The notes under the pieces are model-generated. The model saw only the letters and a program-made list of their open reading frames with translations. It was not told the origin of the DNA and searched no databases. Positions 1-12,600 of a stretch of 64,000 nucleotides of DNA are shown one piece after another. Each line of letters begins with the position of its first letter. Position 1 is the first letter of the stretch. Origin of the DNA: Aptenodytes patagonicus (taxonomy: Eukaryota; Chordata; Aves; Sphenisciformes; Spheniscidae); NCBI RefSeq assembly GCF_965638725.1, contig NC_134963.1:8625501-8689500 (forward strand). The letters are read 5' to 3'. A program made the position numbers and the translations under genes.

Positions 1-653
1 GACGTGCTGATGAACAGTCTCCCGCTTACCCAGCTACAACTGTGTCTAAACCCCACAGTTCAAAATAGCTTTTGCTGGTACGTTATCTGTACTAATATTT
101 CAGTAGGAAAGCCAAATTCTCCCTGCCTTTGCAAATTTTTCCTGAAACCAGACTCGGTGTTACTATCACACTTCTGTGGGGCGTCCTTACCTACGGACAC
201 GGAGGACTGAAGACCCAAGAGAAACTTACGCCAAGCTCTCTGCAACATGTTTGATTTATATCTAAAACAACACTCATTTTGCGGCAGGACTTCACAAGCA
301 CTTTGCTCCCCAGCGCTCCTCATCCCTGTGCTAGTTGTGGGCAGGGCAGGGCAGTACAGGCAGGTGGCAGGCAGTGGGCAGTGCTGCAGCCAGAACCCAC
401 TCACAAGGGGCTGCACCGGCTTTTTGGACAGGAGTGTGTGTTCCCACCGCGTGTGCTGGTCACTCGTCCCCGCTCACCCTGTGGCATTAGGTCCAGTGCA
501 CCAGGAAACACCAAGGACCTGCAAGTTTTGTAGGTGTGAGATCAGCATCTCCAGCGTTAACACGGGTGGTGGTGGCTGTACGTGTGCAAACACCCGAAGA
601 ATTTTCTTCATTTTCTCACAAACTCCCGAGCTTTTCCAGCACTCACGCCTTAC
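1..653 (-). other. GIT2: GIT2 intron at the left edge
   Basis: Downstream (on the gene strand) of the donor at 653-652. The expected next GIT2 exon, which starts the conserved YIPCSERIH segment, was not found here, so this is intron continuing past the window edge. No repeat or other gene was recognised. Confidence 0.6.
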
Positions 654-3600
654 CTATCATGCTTGTTCTCTTGTGCTGCTCGCAGCAGTTCCTGAATATT
701 CTTAGTGATCTGCTCAGTTTTCCGAATCACATCTTCTGTACTGGGCAAACTGGAGTTGGGGGCTGTGTCAGCATCTTCAGGGATGGAGCTCTCCCCCTGC
801 CAAATGACACTCCTCTGCCGGCCCTTCCTGCCTGACCTGCAAAGGAACAAAGCAGAGGTCAGCCCTGCGGGACAGAACTGGCTGCCTACACAACTCCCTG
901 TCCTCCGACAGCGTGGAGCTGTGCCGTTAGCTCTGCATCACCATGCCGTCAGCTCTGCATCGCAGCACCTACCCCGTCTCCTCCAGCTCCAGAGGGGCGG
1001 TGGGGTTATCGTAGTCACTCTCGGACACGCTGCTCTGCTTCTCCAGCTTCGAGGTCTGCAACGAATACAGGTTTATTTCAGTGTTGTGCAGAAAAGAGGA
1101 GCCCCGAGCTGTGCCAGCGCCACGTCCTGAGTAGGCGGGCTTGCTCTTTAGCACGACAGCCCCTGCACCAGCCGCTACCCTGGAGCCCGGTGTGCCCCCT
1201 CACCCTGTGCTGGGCTCCTGCTGCCAGCTTGTACGCAAGCCCCTGGGCACTGCCGGCACGGCACAGCCCCACCAGACCCAAAGCAAGGGCTCTGCCCCGG
1301 CACCCAGCCGGGCCGCAGGGTGGGACAGACGGCCACAGCACAGCGTCCTTCCCCTGCCGCTGAAACTGCCACGTGGGCACAGAGGGGGAGGCCCAGAGGG
1401 GAGCAGAGGCCAAACAGAGAGGGCAGGGCCACCAGGGAGAAAGAGGCCAGACCAAGAGCAGGAGGCCCACAGCAGACTGGAGGTCAGACAAAGCGTGGGG
1501 GGCTGAACACAGAGTGGAAACCAAACCGAGCACGGGAGGCTGAAACAAGAATTGAGGCCCAGCACAGGCAGAGCAGGAGGCTGGACCGAGTGTGGGAGGC
1601 CCATAACAGAGTAGAGGCCAAATCAAGCATGGGGTTCTGACCACAGAGCACCGGCTGACCCTGGGAAGCCCTCTGCAGAACAGGAGACCAAAATGAGGGT
1701 TGAGGACTATTGCAGTGTGAAAGCCAAAATAAAGACGGGAGACTGATATGACGGTGGGAGGCCCATTGTGGTGGAAGACCAACGGGCATGTAGGAAGCTG
1801 AACCAACGGACTTGGAACCCGCTGCAGATTGGAGGCAGAAACGAGGACAGTTCAAGGCCCCTTGCAGATTGGAGGCCAAAACAGGGGTGGGAGGCCGAAA
1901 AGAGGAGAGTCGAGGCCTATTGCAGATTGGAGGTCGAAATGGAGGTGGGAGGCCAAAACAAGGAGAGTTGAGGCCCATTGCAGATTGGAGGCCGAAACAG
2001 GGGTGGGAGGCCAAAAGGGGTGTGGGAGGCTGAAATGAGGAGAGTTGAGGTCCATTGCAGATTGAAGGCCAAAATAGGGGTGGGAGACCAAAACGGGGAG
2101 AGTTGAGCCCCACTGCAGATTGGTGATCAAAACAAGGTTGGGAGGCCAAATAAGTGAGAGCTGTGGCCACAAGAGTAGACGGCCACTGAAGAATTTGTGT
2201 CAAAAGGAGGTGGTAGGCCAATTCCAAAGTGGAAGCTGAAATGAGGGCAGGAGGCACAGAAGGAAATGAAGGCCAGAGCTAGCATTGTAGGCACAGAAGG
2301 AAGTGGATGCCAGACTGAGTGTTGCAGGGACACACGAAGCAGAGGCCGGACCGAGTGTGGGAGGCCCACTGCAAAGCGGGAGGCTGATCCAACCAGGGGA
2401 CTGAACCCAGAGTAAAGAATGAATGAAGAGTGGGATACAAGGCCAGGCTGGATGGGGCTTTGAGCAACCTGGTCTAGTGGAAGGTGTCCCTGACCATGGC
2501 AAGGGGGTTGGAACTAGGTATCTTTAAGGTTCCTTCCAACCCAAACCATTCTGTGATACCAAAATGAGCTTGGAGGCCAAATCCACAGCGGATGCTGAAC
2601 CCAGAGTGAAGGCCCACAGCTGAGTGGGAGGCCGAACCAAGAGTGGGAGGCACACAGTGGAGTGGAGGGTGAACTGAGCCTGTGACTCCGAACTCAGAAT
2701 GGAGGCCCACCACAGAGTAGGAGGCCAAACCTAGATTGGGAGGCACACAAAAAAGGTGAGGTCAAACCTAGAGTGGGAGGACCGTGGCAGAGGGAAGGCC
2801 GAAGACAGAGTTGGAGGCTGAACCAAGCATGGGAGGCCAGACCGAGCATGGGAGGCCCACTGCAGGGTGGAGGCCAGACCGAGCATGGGAAGGCCCAGCT
2901 GCAGAGTGCTGCTCGAGAGGGTGGAGGCCATAAACAGAGTCAGAGACCCAGAAGCCCAGTATTTTCCTGCTCCCCCCTTCACGTGGCATTCCCTGGGGAG
3001 ATACACTGACTGTGTCCACACTGGGAACCAGAGTGCCACCCATTCCCTGCCTCTGAGCACGTGCGCTTTCTCCCAGGTGCGATGGCAGAACACTCACCAC
3101 CTCCTACTCCCGTACAGACCAGTTCTGCACCTCCCAGTAAAGCATCTAATCTGTGGGCAAGGATGATGCTCAGGTTTTTTTCCTAAACTCCTTTTCAACT
3201 TTTTTTTTTTTTTTTAAACCCTCTCAGAGGGCTGCTAACACAAATAAGCATACTTGCACCATGACAGCTCAAGAGTGCTCTCCCTGCAGATCCTAACGTA
3301 CAGCCCCCTCTGTCAGCAAGAGGTTCAAGCAGACTTTCAGATAGAGAGCTAGGCTCCCTTCTCTAACCTGGTTTAGCCTTCTTGGATATTTTATGCCCAG
3401 GCAATACAACATCCTGGAGGTTTATGCTATGAATACCTACTGTCAGGCCAATCTCTGCAGTTCGCATGAATTTGCAGTTTGAAGCCCCCTGAGGCACACT
3501 CCCATCCTCAGCCGGGCCCCAGGATCACCACACACCCGCCTACTCTAGTCTTAAAAATTGCAAAGCTCATCAGAAGTGCCTACTACAGCTCATCCATTTG

Positions 3601-6600
3601 CAAATATGCCACATCAGTATCACTCTACATACAGATCAGCCTCTGCATCAGCTCCTGCCTTAGTCACAGACACTGCTCACGTAATAGGGTCCTTCGCAAG
3701 CTCCGTTGAAGAACCAGCCTTGGAGCTTTACAGAAGCTTTGAAGTCAAGATGAGGTAATCTCAAGTGTTAGACTGTAAGGGACACCTTCAATTTGCATCC
3801 CTGATCCACACACTTAGGAAATAATACTTCTACCTCGAGGACAGACCAAAAATATGACTAGGAATTGGTTTTCATTGGTTAAGATCCAGTACGTTTGTTA
3901 AGCACTCATCTAATGTTAAAACCAACAATTCTTAACTCTGAAGCACCTGGAGTATGAACACTTTCTGTCCATTTTAAAGTTACTCTGCACAGAAGGGAAA
4001 AACAAGCATTTTTTGAACGCTCACCTCTCAGGATAGCTAGTAAAGATCAATTCTAAAAGTGACACATATTTTGAAGATATGAAACTATTATCTGTAAAGT
4101 CTGACCTTTCCCCTCTCCCAGACGTATAGAGAAGAACAGTACGATTAGTGGCAATGCTCTACGCTATGGTCAGAAATACAAATGACAACAATGAATTACA
4201 AGAATAGGATATTATGGAATCAGTAATATAGTATAGTAATGGAATCAGCGTACAATAAAAACAAACAAACCAACCAACCCTCTGCAAGTTTCTAGTACTA
4301 CACAGTACTGATATCAGCTGCAGCCAAACCCAGATTTGCATTTGGCCAAGCAGGATATTCCCTTGTAAGTTTTATCATCCAGCGCTACTTGCAAATCTAG
4401 TATTTTCTCGATTGATATGTCCAAACACTGTACAGTCAAAATAAAATGGGGACACAAGAATTTAAAAAGCAGGTTCTTTATCCTGGCAGGAAGAGGCCAG
4501 AGTATGACCATTCAACATCTAAACCCACAGACTTGTTTTTTGAAAAATTTAGTATTATATAGTAAAATTTGATTAGAGACTCTACAATGCTTGCCCAAGA
4601 AACAGAATGAGACGGTACCGATTTCATTGTATTAACCACACAGAAAAAGCAGAGCAAAAAGACAGACCTTTTCCTGAAAGATCTTTTCAAAATCAGTTAA
4701 GTCTTACAAAGAAATACAAATACTCCTCTCTCAAGTTTACTTTCGGAAAGTTTTAACACAGAAATAAGCAAAGCCTAAATCCTGAACACGTGATACAACA
4801 AAATGGGTATAAGCTACTCATTATTTCCTAAGAAATGAGACATAAACATCTAAAAACAGCCCAAAGGACCTTGTATCAATATTTGCTTCTAAGTTAAAGA
4901 GGTTTAGTCAGAGCAAGACCTCGAAATGTAATCGACTCATTCTGGTGACAGAGGGCACTTTCTGCAAGCGGTGCAAGCTGGTAGCTCAGGCTGGTCAAAC
5001 AGCAGCGTAAAAGCTACGGGTTGTTCATCTTCAGCATTCATTAGTCTGTGACACGTTAAGCTGTACCTGCTCAGGGTCCATTACTTCAGTCACAGCCCCT
5101 TCACAACCAAAAATGGATGTTACTCTAGAGCTGCAAATGCAATGTGCTTTTCCCTTCTTTTGAATATGTAACTTGCAATTAGTTCAAGGATCCCAAAAAC
5201 ACAGTCTAAAAAGAAGCTGTCACAGGCAGACTCGTCTATCAAACTGTTTGCCTTGCGCTAAATGTGTCCTTTTGCAAGGTGGCATTTTATGTTCACTTCT
5301 AGCAAATGAATTTGAGTAAGACTAGATTTAAGTGTCCCACTACAAAAAGAGAACAGCGTTTAAAAAAAGTTTAAGAAGCTGGACAAGGCTTCTTCAAATA
5401 GCTAATAGCTCACATATGAGGCCACAGCAAAGACAGTGTCTTTGGAATAACATAAGCTTACAGAATGCATTTAATGTTTCGTGGTAACACTGCCATTTTT
5501 TTCCTAGGGTCGGTACTGTAGCTAACAAAAATCCTAAGAACAAAGTTTTGTAGATCCTGATGGAACGCCAGTATAAGCTTCCTTTATACACTCTCAGTGT
5601 CTTTAATCTTGCCCTGGAAGGAGTCTTGCTAAAAACAATTCCCATGCCCAGTCTTTCATCTGTCAAGGTCAGCAGAAAGCAGGCTAGCTGATACTAAATG
5701 TATCGGCGGGCAATATGGATGGCTATCTGTTTGGATGCTTATAGAACTCCCTTCAAACAAACTAATGAACATCTGTAAGATAAACGGTCAATCAGTACCA
5801 ACGTGGATTGGTGCAAACTGACAGCCCCCAAAGAAAGCAGGCTTTAAAGCTAGTACCCAGTGAGCTTCAAATGCCTCATGCAGTGCATTTTAGTCAGTAG
5901 GAAGAGTTATGTATTGGCTTATGAAATATCAGTGAGTGCCTGCCAAATTACTTTCCAAACAGCAACCAACTTGTCTTCTGGCTGTTTGCAGTGTTACGCA
6001 GTTGAACAAGTGATCTGGAGTAACTGTGCATGGTGTTAAATGCTAAAGATTTTAGCCGTTGTGAAGTTAGAGAGAGGCGAGTATCCACAGCATGTGGCAG
6101 AAGAAAATGGAAAGTGATGAAATACTGCTTCATGCAAGCATGAAGGCTAGTCAGCATAAAAGGGGAGAAGGCAGAGGCATAATGGCTTCTAGGGAGATTG
6201 CCACCTCCTCCAGGTAAAAGACCAATTGGGAAGGTACTTAACCCTTCGTGTGCTTTCATCCCTTGACCAGGAAAGCGTGGAGGGGAAGGAAGGTAGAGAT
6301 GAAGAGGAGGTCACAAACGCACTCCTCCCGATCTAAAAATGGGAAAGAGAAAAACACTCGGGAAAAACCAAAAACAAAACACAAATAAATTCTTAACTGA
6401 AATAAAGGAACATTCTTAAAACCATGGAGAGGACATAAAGCAAGAATGATTTTGAGAATTTGGCTAAGCTTGAGTGGACTTAATTCTTTCAAAATACAAT
6501 TGACTTCATGTTAATTCTAATACTGATATTCCAGAGGTGCTAAATTCCACAGGGACTAAAATACATTCACTATAATACCAAATTAACTAACTCCACATAA

Positions 6601-9600
6601 CAAATCAATGCTTCAGAGCCGCTACTTCTATCCAAATTTCAAACCAAATGACCAAAGGACCTATACAAAGCACTCTCATGTTTTGCAAACATTGCCACAT
6701 ACAAAAGAATTCTGACATTCCTTGCTGCCAGAACTGCCTTTATATCAACATGCCAATATAATTTAAAATGATCCAGATTTCATAGTTTAAAGTTCCTATT
6801 AATTTAATTGAAGGTGGGGAAAAACCCAGCATACAAATTTCTGCGCTGATTCCCTGGTGCACTCAACTGTCTTCTTTAGAATGTGCATGAAACATTTGTC
6901 CTCCCTCCTGCCAGGCAAAAAAAACCATTAACTTTCAAATATGTTTTAAAGGGCTTAATTGTTCATCTGGAAGGAAATACAAGGTAGTGCTACCAACAGG
7001 GAAACATATTGAAACAAATCCACAAATGTTAAGTACGTGCCTAAAAAATATTGTCCCATATTCCTGCCCACAGGGCAATCTAAAAAGATGCAACAAAAAA
7101 TTAACTTTAATAAGCACTAGTGTGTGTTGGGCCACTTATCTAAAGTGTGAACACATCAGTGCAGAACCTTTGTGGCTAATACAGAACTCCCTCTCCACTA
7201 TTAGCACATCATACAGGAAAATACTAAACCAGAAGAATTTGTTCAACTAACATCTAAACCATCTTTAGCCTCCAGTTCCAAACTCAGAATAAGAAACTGG
7301 TGGCCTAATGAAAAAGTTAGCTTCAATTTTATTTTATTTTTGGAAGGTGGTTCTGAAGTTCCACAAATTGGCACATGCCTATATATCTCAAGAAAGAAAT
7401 CCATGAACTTTACCTACCTTCTTGGAATATTATTTTTCCCCCCTCCTGGTTTTCAAACAGCCACACATTGATATTTGGCATATATATTGTGGTTAAAAGA
7501 AAGAGCTGAGCAGAAGCCAAAAGCTCCAGTTTACGTATTCCAGAATTGTTATAGCTTTTACTTTTCAAAACATCAAACTCCTGCAGACATGTTAATACAG
7601 CAAACATTAACAATTCTTACAGTTTAAATTCACTTTGAAGCAGACAGTTGAGCAGCTTTGATACATGAGCGTAGTTGGAACAGACAGAAAAGCTGAACAT
7701 AAGAAATGCAGAAGCATCAGCAGTTTTACTTACATGTGGAGGGAAAGGCTGCAGTCTTGTTATGCTTTCTTCTGGGTATGTGACCTCTCCCATGGGGAGG
7801 TAGGGTTTCTGACCTGATCCAGTCTCATACATGGACATGGGTCTGCTACCCCGTGCAGATGGTCGCCGCTTTAAAGAAGAATTGTTGGTAGGGTCTGTGT
7901 ATTCAGAACCAGTTTGGACCTGATATATATTGGTTGTAGCCTGTCTTCTGAGGCTGGTATTTTCACTCTGTAGCGTTTGAAGCTGAAAGAAATGTTTAGC
8001 AGTGGGACTTTGTTTTTCTAATAGCAAGCGTCAAAAGCAAACTGACTATACAATACACGCTTGTCAGCTTTACTAGTAAATCCAGTTACTAGTAGCTGGG
8101 GTTTGATTTCTTTTTCCAAATCTACTTGACTTGCTTAGTATAAGCATGAAAACATCTATGTTCCAGATCTGGAAATATTTATGTGCTGATTTCCAGCACT
8201 TTTTGCTGGGATGCAAGCTAAATTAGATCTTAAAATTGGCTGTTGTAGTCGAAAACACACAATCCATTTCTTCCAGCCTGGCTGTACTGGCATATGAATC
8301 GTGTAATATAATGAGGTTGCGGGGGGAATGACTGCCAACAAAACAGTTTTTCAAGCAAAGTGATCCATTTCAGCAGTCAATACAAGAACTTGAAAGAGGA
8401 CTTTAACATAAGGCCTAGGAAATCTGAAAATGCCAAAACTACAGCACAGACACCAGAGAGAGCGCACAGAAAACTAGAGCTTGCTCTGCAAAGCAAGAAG
8501 AGAGTTTAGCTTATGAAAATTAAGTATCAGCTACTGCTTTCTAAGAAGCCAACAAGAAATAATTTTAAAGCTTTTTATTATTATGTATTTGAAATGCATA
8601 GTAAAAATGCAACAATTCTGATTTTTTTGTGGAGTTACTCGGAGTAAGTTTGCTATATTAACACATCATAAAGAAAAGATGTAAAAAAAGTCAGTATCAG
8701 CAATCCTTTAACAATAATTGAGTATAATATTTCAAACAGCTGATGGCCTTTTAAACAGGAAATTGCATATTTACTACTTGCATTTACTTTGCATCATATG
8801 AACCTTCAAGAACATTATCAAAAAAAATCCTATTTTGCCTACAGGACTTCCCAGAACCCTAAATCGAACATGCAGACTTCTATCAAGATAATTTATGCTT
8901 TTCCTCCCCACTTTCTGTGTGCTCTGTAGTAAGATGCATCAAGTCTTAAGATTTGAGGATCAGCCAGGAGCCAAGCTACCCCTTTAAAGTTTGACATTAG
9001 AGGCAATTAAATAGGTCAACTTTATAGTCTCCTTCTTCCAAACTTCTTCCACATTTTATAAACGTGCTTTTGGTGCAGTTTTAGTCAACAGCTAATGTAA
9101 ACTCACACCAAACTCTTAACCACCTATAAGCACCTAAAAAAATCCACAGGCTTAAAAAAAAATAGCTTTTTCCATTAGAATGCCCATTAAAATAACGGAA
9201 CTATTTTCATTTTTATTTAGGAAGAATCTACTCTAAAGTGGCATTCATCAAGTGTAACTTTGCCTCTTCCTTAATTAACAACTTTTGCTTAGTAATTTCC
9301 ATGCAAAAGATTAGATACACTGTTGGCCAATAAAGTGATACATAAAGTGGATAGATTTTTTTTTTAGTTCAATGACCTTCTAAGCTCTTGCTTAGAAAAC
9401 AAAAAAACCCAAAAAACAAAACACAGACTCTTGAATGACATCTATTGCATTAGAATTGCTGAAGTAGTACAAATATATTGGTGTCTTGCCACAAATAACC
9501 CAGCAGAGAATTCCCATATTGTACCGAAGTTCCCAGTAGCTTAGAGCTACGACAGCTGTTAGCCCTTCCTCCCATCCTGCATTCTGCAATGGCGCACGGC

Positions 9601-12600
9601 TATATCGATTCTTCACCAATCCAGAGCCACTAAACACTAAGTTAAAACCCCGTAGCTATATACATCATCAGGACACAAAATTAGTGCAACTCATCTCCAA
9701 GGTGAGTAAGCCCCGGCTATGCCATCTTTCAAAACAAGTTCAACTGCAGCACAGCAATGATCTCTCTTCTGCTACACCACATAAATATACTAAAGCCTCA
9801 TTAATTCATAGGCCCTAAGTATTTTTTTTTTTTTTACCCTAAATAGACTCTATCTGTTTAAAGAAACTCAATATAAGTGAAAAGATAATTCAACTGATGC
9901 AGAGAAATGCTTAACCAGTACAAGCTGTTAAAAGACCAAGGAAACACCCTGAGATCTCTTAGGTTCCTCTCAGTATTCACCATTCCAATAGATCTGAAAG
10001 GCTGAACACAATTGTAACAGAAGGATGGCACTGAACAAAGATATTAGAATCTGCTGAATTAGAATCATAGAATCATAGAATAGTTAGCTTGGCCTCAGAT
10101 GCTAAGAGCTCAACAGTTCCCACCACTCTCCAAAGCATCTGCCTCTTTGCCCCAAAACAATGGGGAAACAAGCTCTCAGCACAGGTTCACCTCTGCGGGA
10201 CCACAGCTTGAACAACTTTCTCTACAGGGGGAGAGCTTTCTGCAGCACACTCTAAGTCTTGCAGTATTGTAATTATTTGGAAAACAGAATTTTTAACACT
10301 AGGTAAAGAATTAATTTGAGGAAGCAGCCAACCCTTTCTAGGCTAGCATGACAGACAGGACAGTGAACTCAATACAGATACAAATTCTCCTTTACCCCAC
10401 AAAAATCTCTATTTACCAGAACACTGGCAAAGCATTCAACAAATTGTTGATTTGTTTATATAAGGATTAGAAGGTCTGGCTTCCAAACTGGGGTTTTGGA
10501 GCTTTAAATTCAGGATTTTAGCAAAAAATGTTCAGTTTTCTGTTTGTATAAGACTATCTATACATAGTAACTCATATTCTAAAGGAGATACCTCTACCTT
10601 ACCCTCATCTAGACAAAACCCATACTGAAGGTTTAAAGCAGGAATTGAGTTTACCACTACATCCTTTATGTGCTATTTTGCACGGATTCAAACGCAAGCA
10701 AAGAAATAAATCTTGGCCTCCTGGTATACAAAAACTTTATATTGTATTGCCACATTTCAGACTATTTTCTACTGCCAAACTGGATTGGGATTTTAATTTC
10801 CCTTCATTCCAGCTAGGCTTATTAATGAAAAAAACCCAACATATTTCCTGGAAAAGTTGGAAGTACATTAGATACATACGTGCACACACGTAAGGTGTGT
10901 GCTAGCACTTACTTCCTCATTGTTGCAAACTGCTTATCTGTCTTGAAGCAAGACAGCAAAAACATACAAGACTTACAACAACTGTCTTGTCACTTGGAAA
11001 ACTTATGTCAAAGTGAACTAAGCAGATCATCATCACCTCCACAAAAAAAAACATTCAAAGCATGTGCTGCACATATACATTTATAGTCTCATCTGATTCC
11101 AAAGCAGCTCCATTTTAAAATAAGTTTTCTCACTATCCGAATATTGGGTTATTGCATCTTCAGTTTCAGCAGTTTTATTCTGGTCAACTTAAAATACATC
11201 AAGAAATGAAGATGTTACACTGTTGTGCCCGTTACCTTTTTCTGCATGATTCTCAGCTCATCACTCAAGTTGATGTTCACTTTCATTAATTGCTGAATCT
11301 TTACCTCAGAAGCCACCAATGCATTTTTAACTTGCATATATTCTTGGGCTGTCACTGGTCCATCTGACAAGTCTGAATCCAGGCTCTATAAACAGTAAGA
11401 GAACAATACTTACACCATTGGGAAACAGACTACCAAAAGAAAACAAGACAATGAGATTTTGACAGCTTTTCATGTACTTACTTTAAAGGAATCACAGTTC
11501 AAATTAAGTTCAAATTAATAAGATCCATTCATTAAAATAATTTTAGTCCAATGTAAAAGAAATTTGATGTCAATCAAATCTTAGCTCCTCTATGCACAAA
11601 AACGTTTGTCTCAGCATTTCAGTAACACAATACTCTTCCATAAGGATTTTTTTTTTTTTAAATATGCAATACAGAACTGGAAAGTCATAAGAGACAGGTT
11701 ACTAAATATCCAGTGTGCACGTTACCAAGGAAGATTAAACTAGAACTACTAGGTTTACTGCCCCCCCCCCCCCCCTTTTTTTTTTTTTTACCATGCTGCA
11801 TTATTTTCAGGAATGGTTTAAAACACTCAGTCACTATTGGTCTGCTGTAAATATTTCTTCAGTAGGAAGCAGTAAATGTTTGTGAAATACCATGGAATCG
11901 CTGACTAAGAGCATTTTGGTAGATCCAATTATTTCATCTGTGCAACTAGATCTATATCTTAACTCCAGACATGCACAGTGGTGCGCATTACTTTTCTAGA
12001 GAAGCATTTTATTTACAATAAAACTTCCTTAAGTCACAACACTTAATTTTGTTAAAGTTCATAGATTGAGGTATGATTCTGAAATGAATTTGAAAATGAA
12101 TTAAAATATTGGTTTTCTGATCATTTATGCATGTTAAATCCCCTCACAAGGGGAAAGATTCTCTGCAGATTACTGTTATGAATAAAATTTGGTGTGTGTA
12201 TAAACATTTCAAACCTACCTTCTGCCTGTTTGATTTAGCTGCATTTGTTTCCAGATCTGTATCTTCATCTGAAGCAACACTGTCATAATCAGGCTGGTCA
12301 TTATCCTGACTTTCACTACTATGTTGATTGCTGATTGATTTGAGTATCAGTTCCACATTTTCTGTAGATCAACATACACCATTTTAAAACATATTAGTAA
12401 GTCTGGATAAAAAAATAGAAGTGCATACTTTAAAGTAATTAAAAAAAAAAAAAAGGAAGGATCTTCAATCAGAGAGACAATATAAGACATGCCATAATAA
12501 AGTATCATTTGAGTAGCCCAGTTCAAAAAAATTAATTTAGATCCACCTAATAGGTATGGATTATTACTGTCCAAAATGTCAAAGTTTTATGGTTTTGCCT

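Larger units (their letters stand above)
1056..7733 (-). other. GIT2: Large GIT2 intron with minisatellite and CR1
   Basis: The stretch between the exon ending in the FPPH sequence and the exon starting TSKLEKQ. It contains the minisatellite at 1385-2935 and the CR1 end at 2437-2558. From about 3000 to 7700 it is ordinary AT-rich intron. Joining the two flanking exons directly keeps the frame. Human long-form GIT2 has a serine-rich exon in this interval; no convincing counterpart was seen. Confidence 0.55.

Noticed and set aside
1078-2746. Several 80-260 codon minus-strand frames rich in LASHPCFGLQSA-type repeats
   Set aside because: They follow the 19/58-bp tandem repeat, drift between frames, and lie in a GIT2 intron without splice logic.
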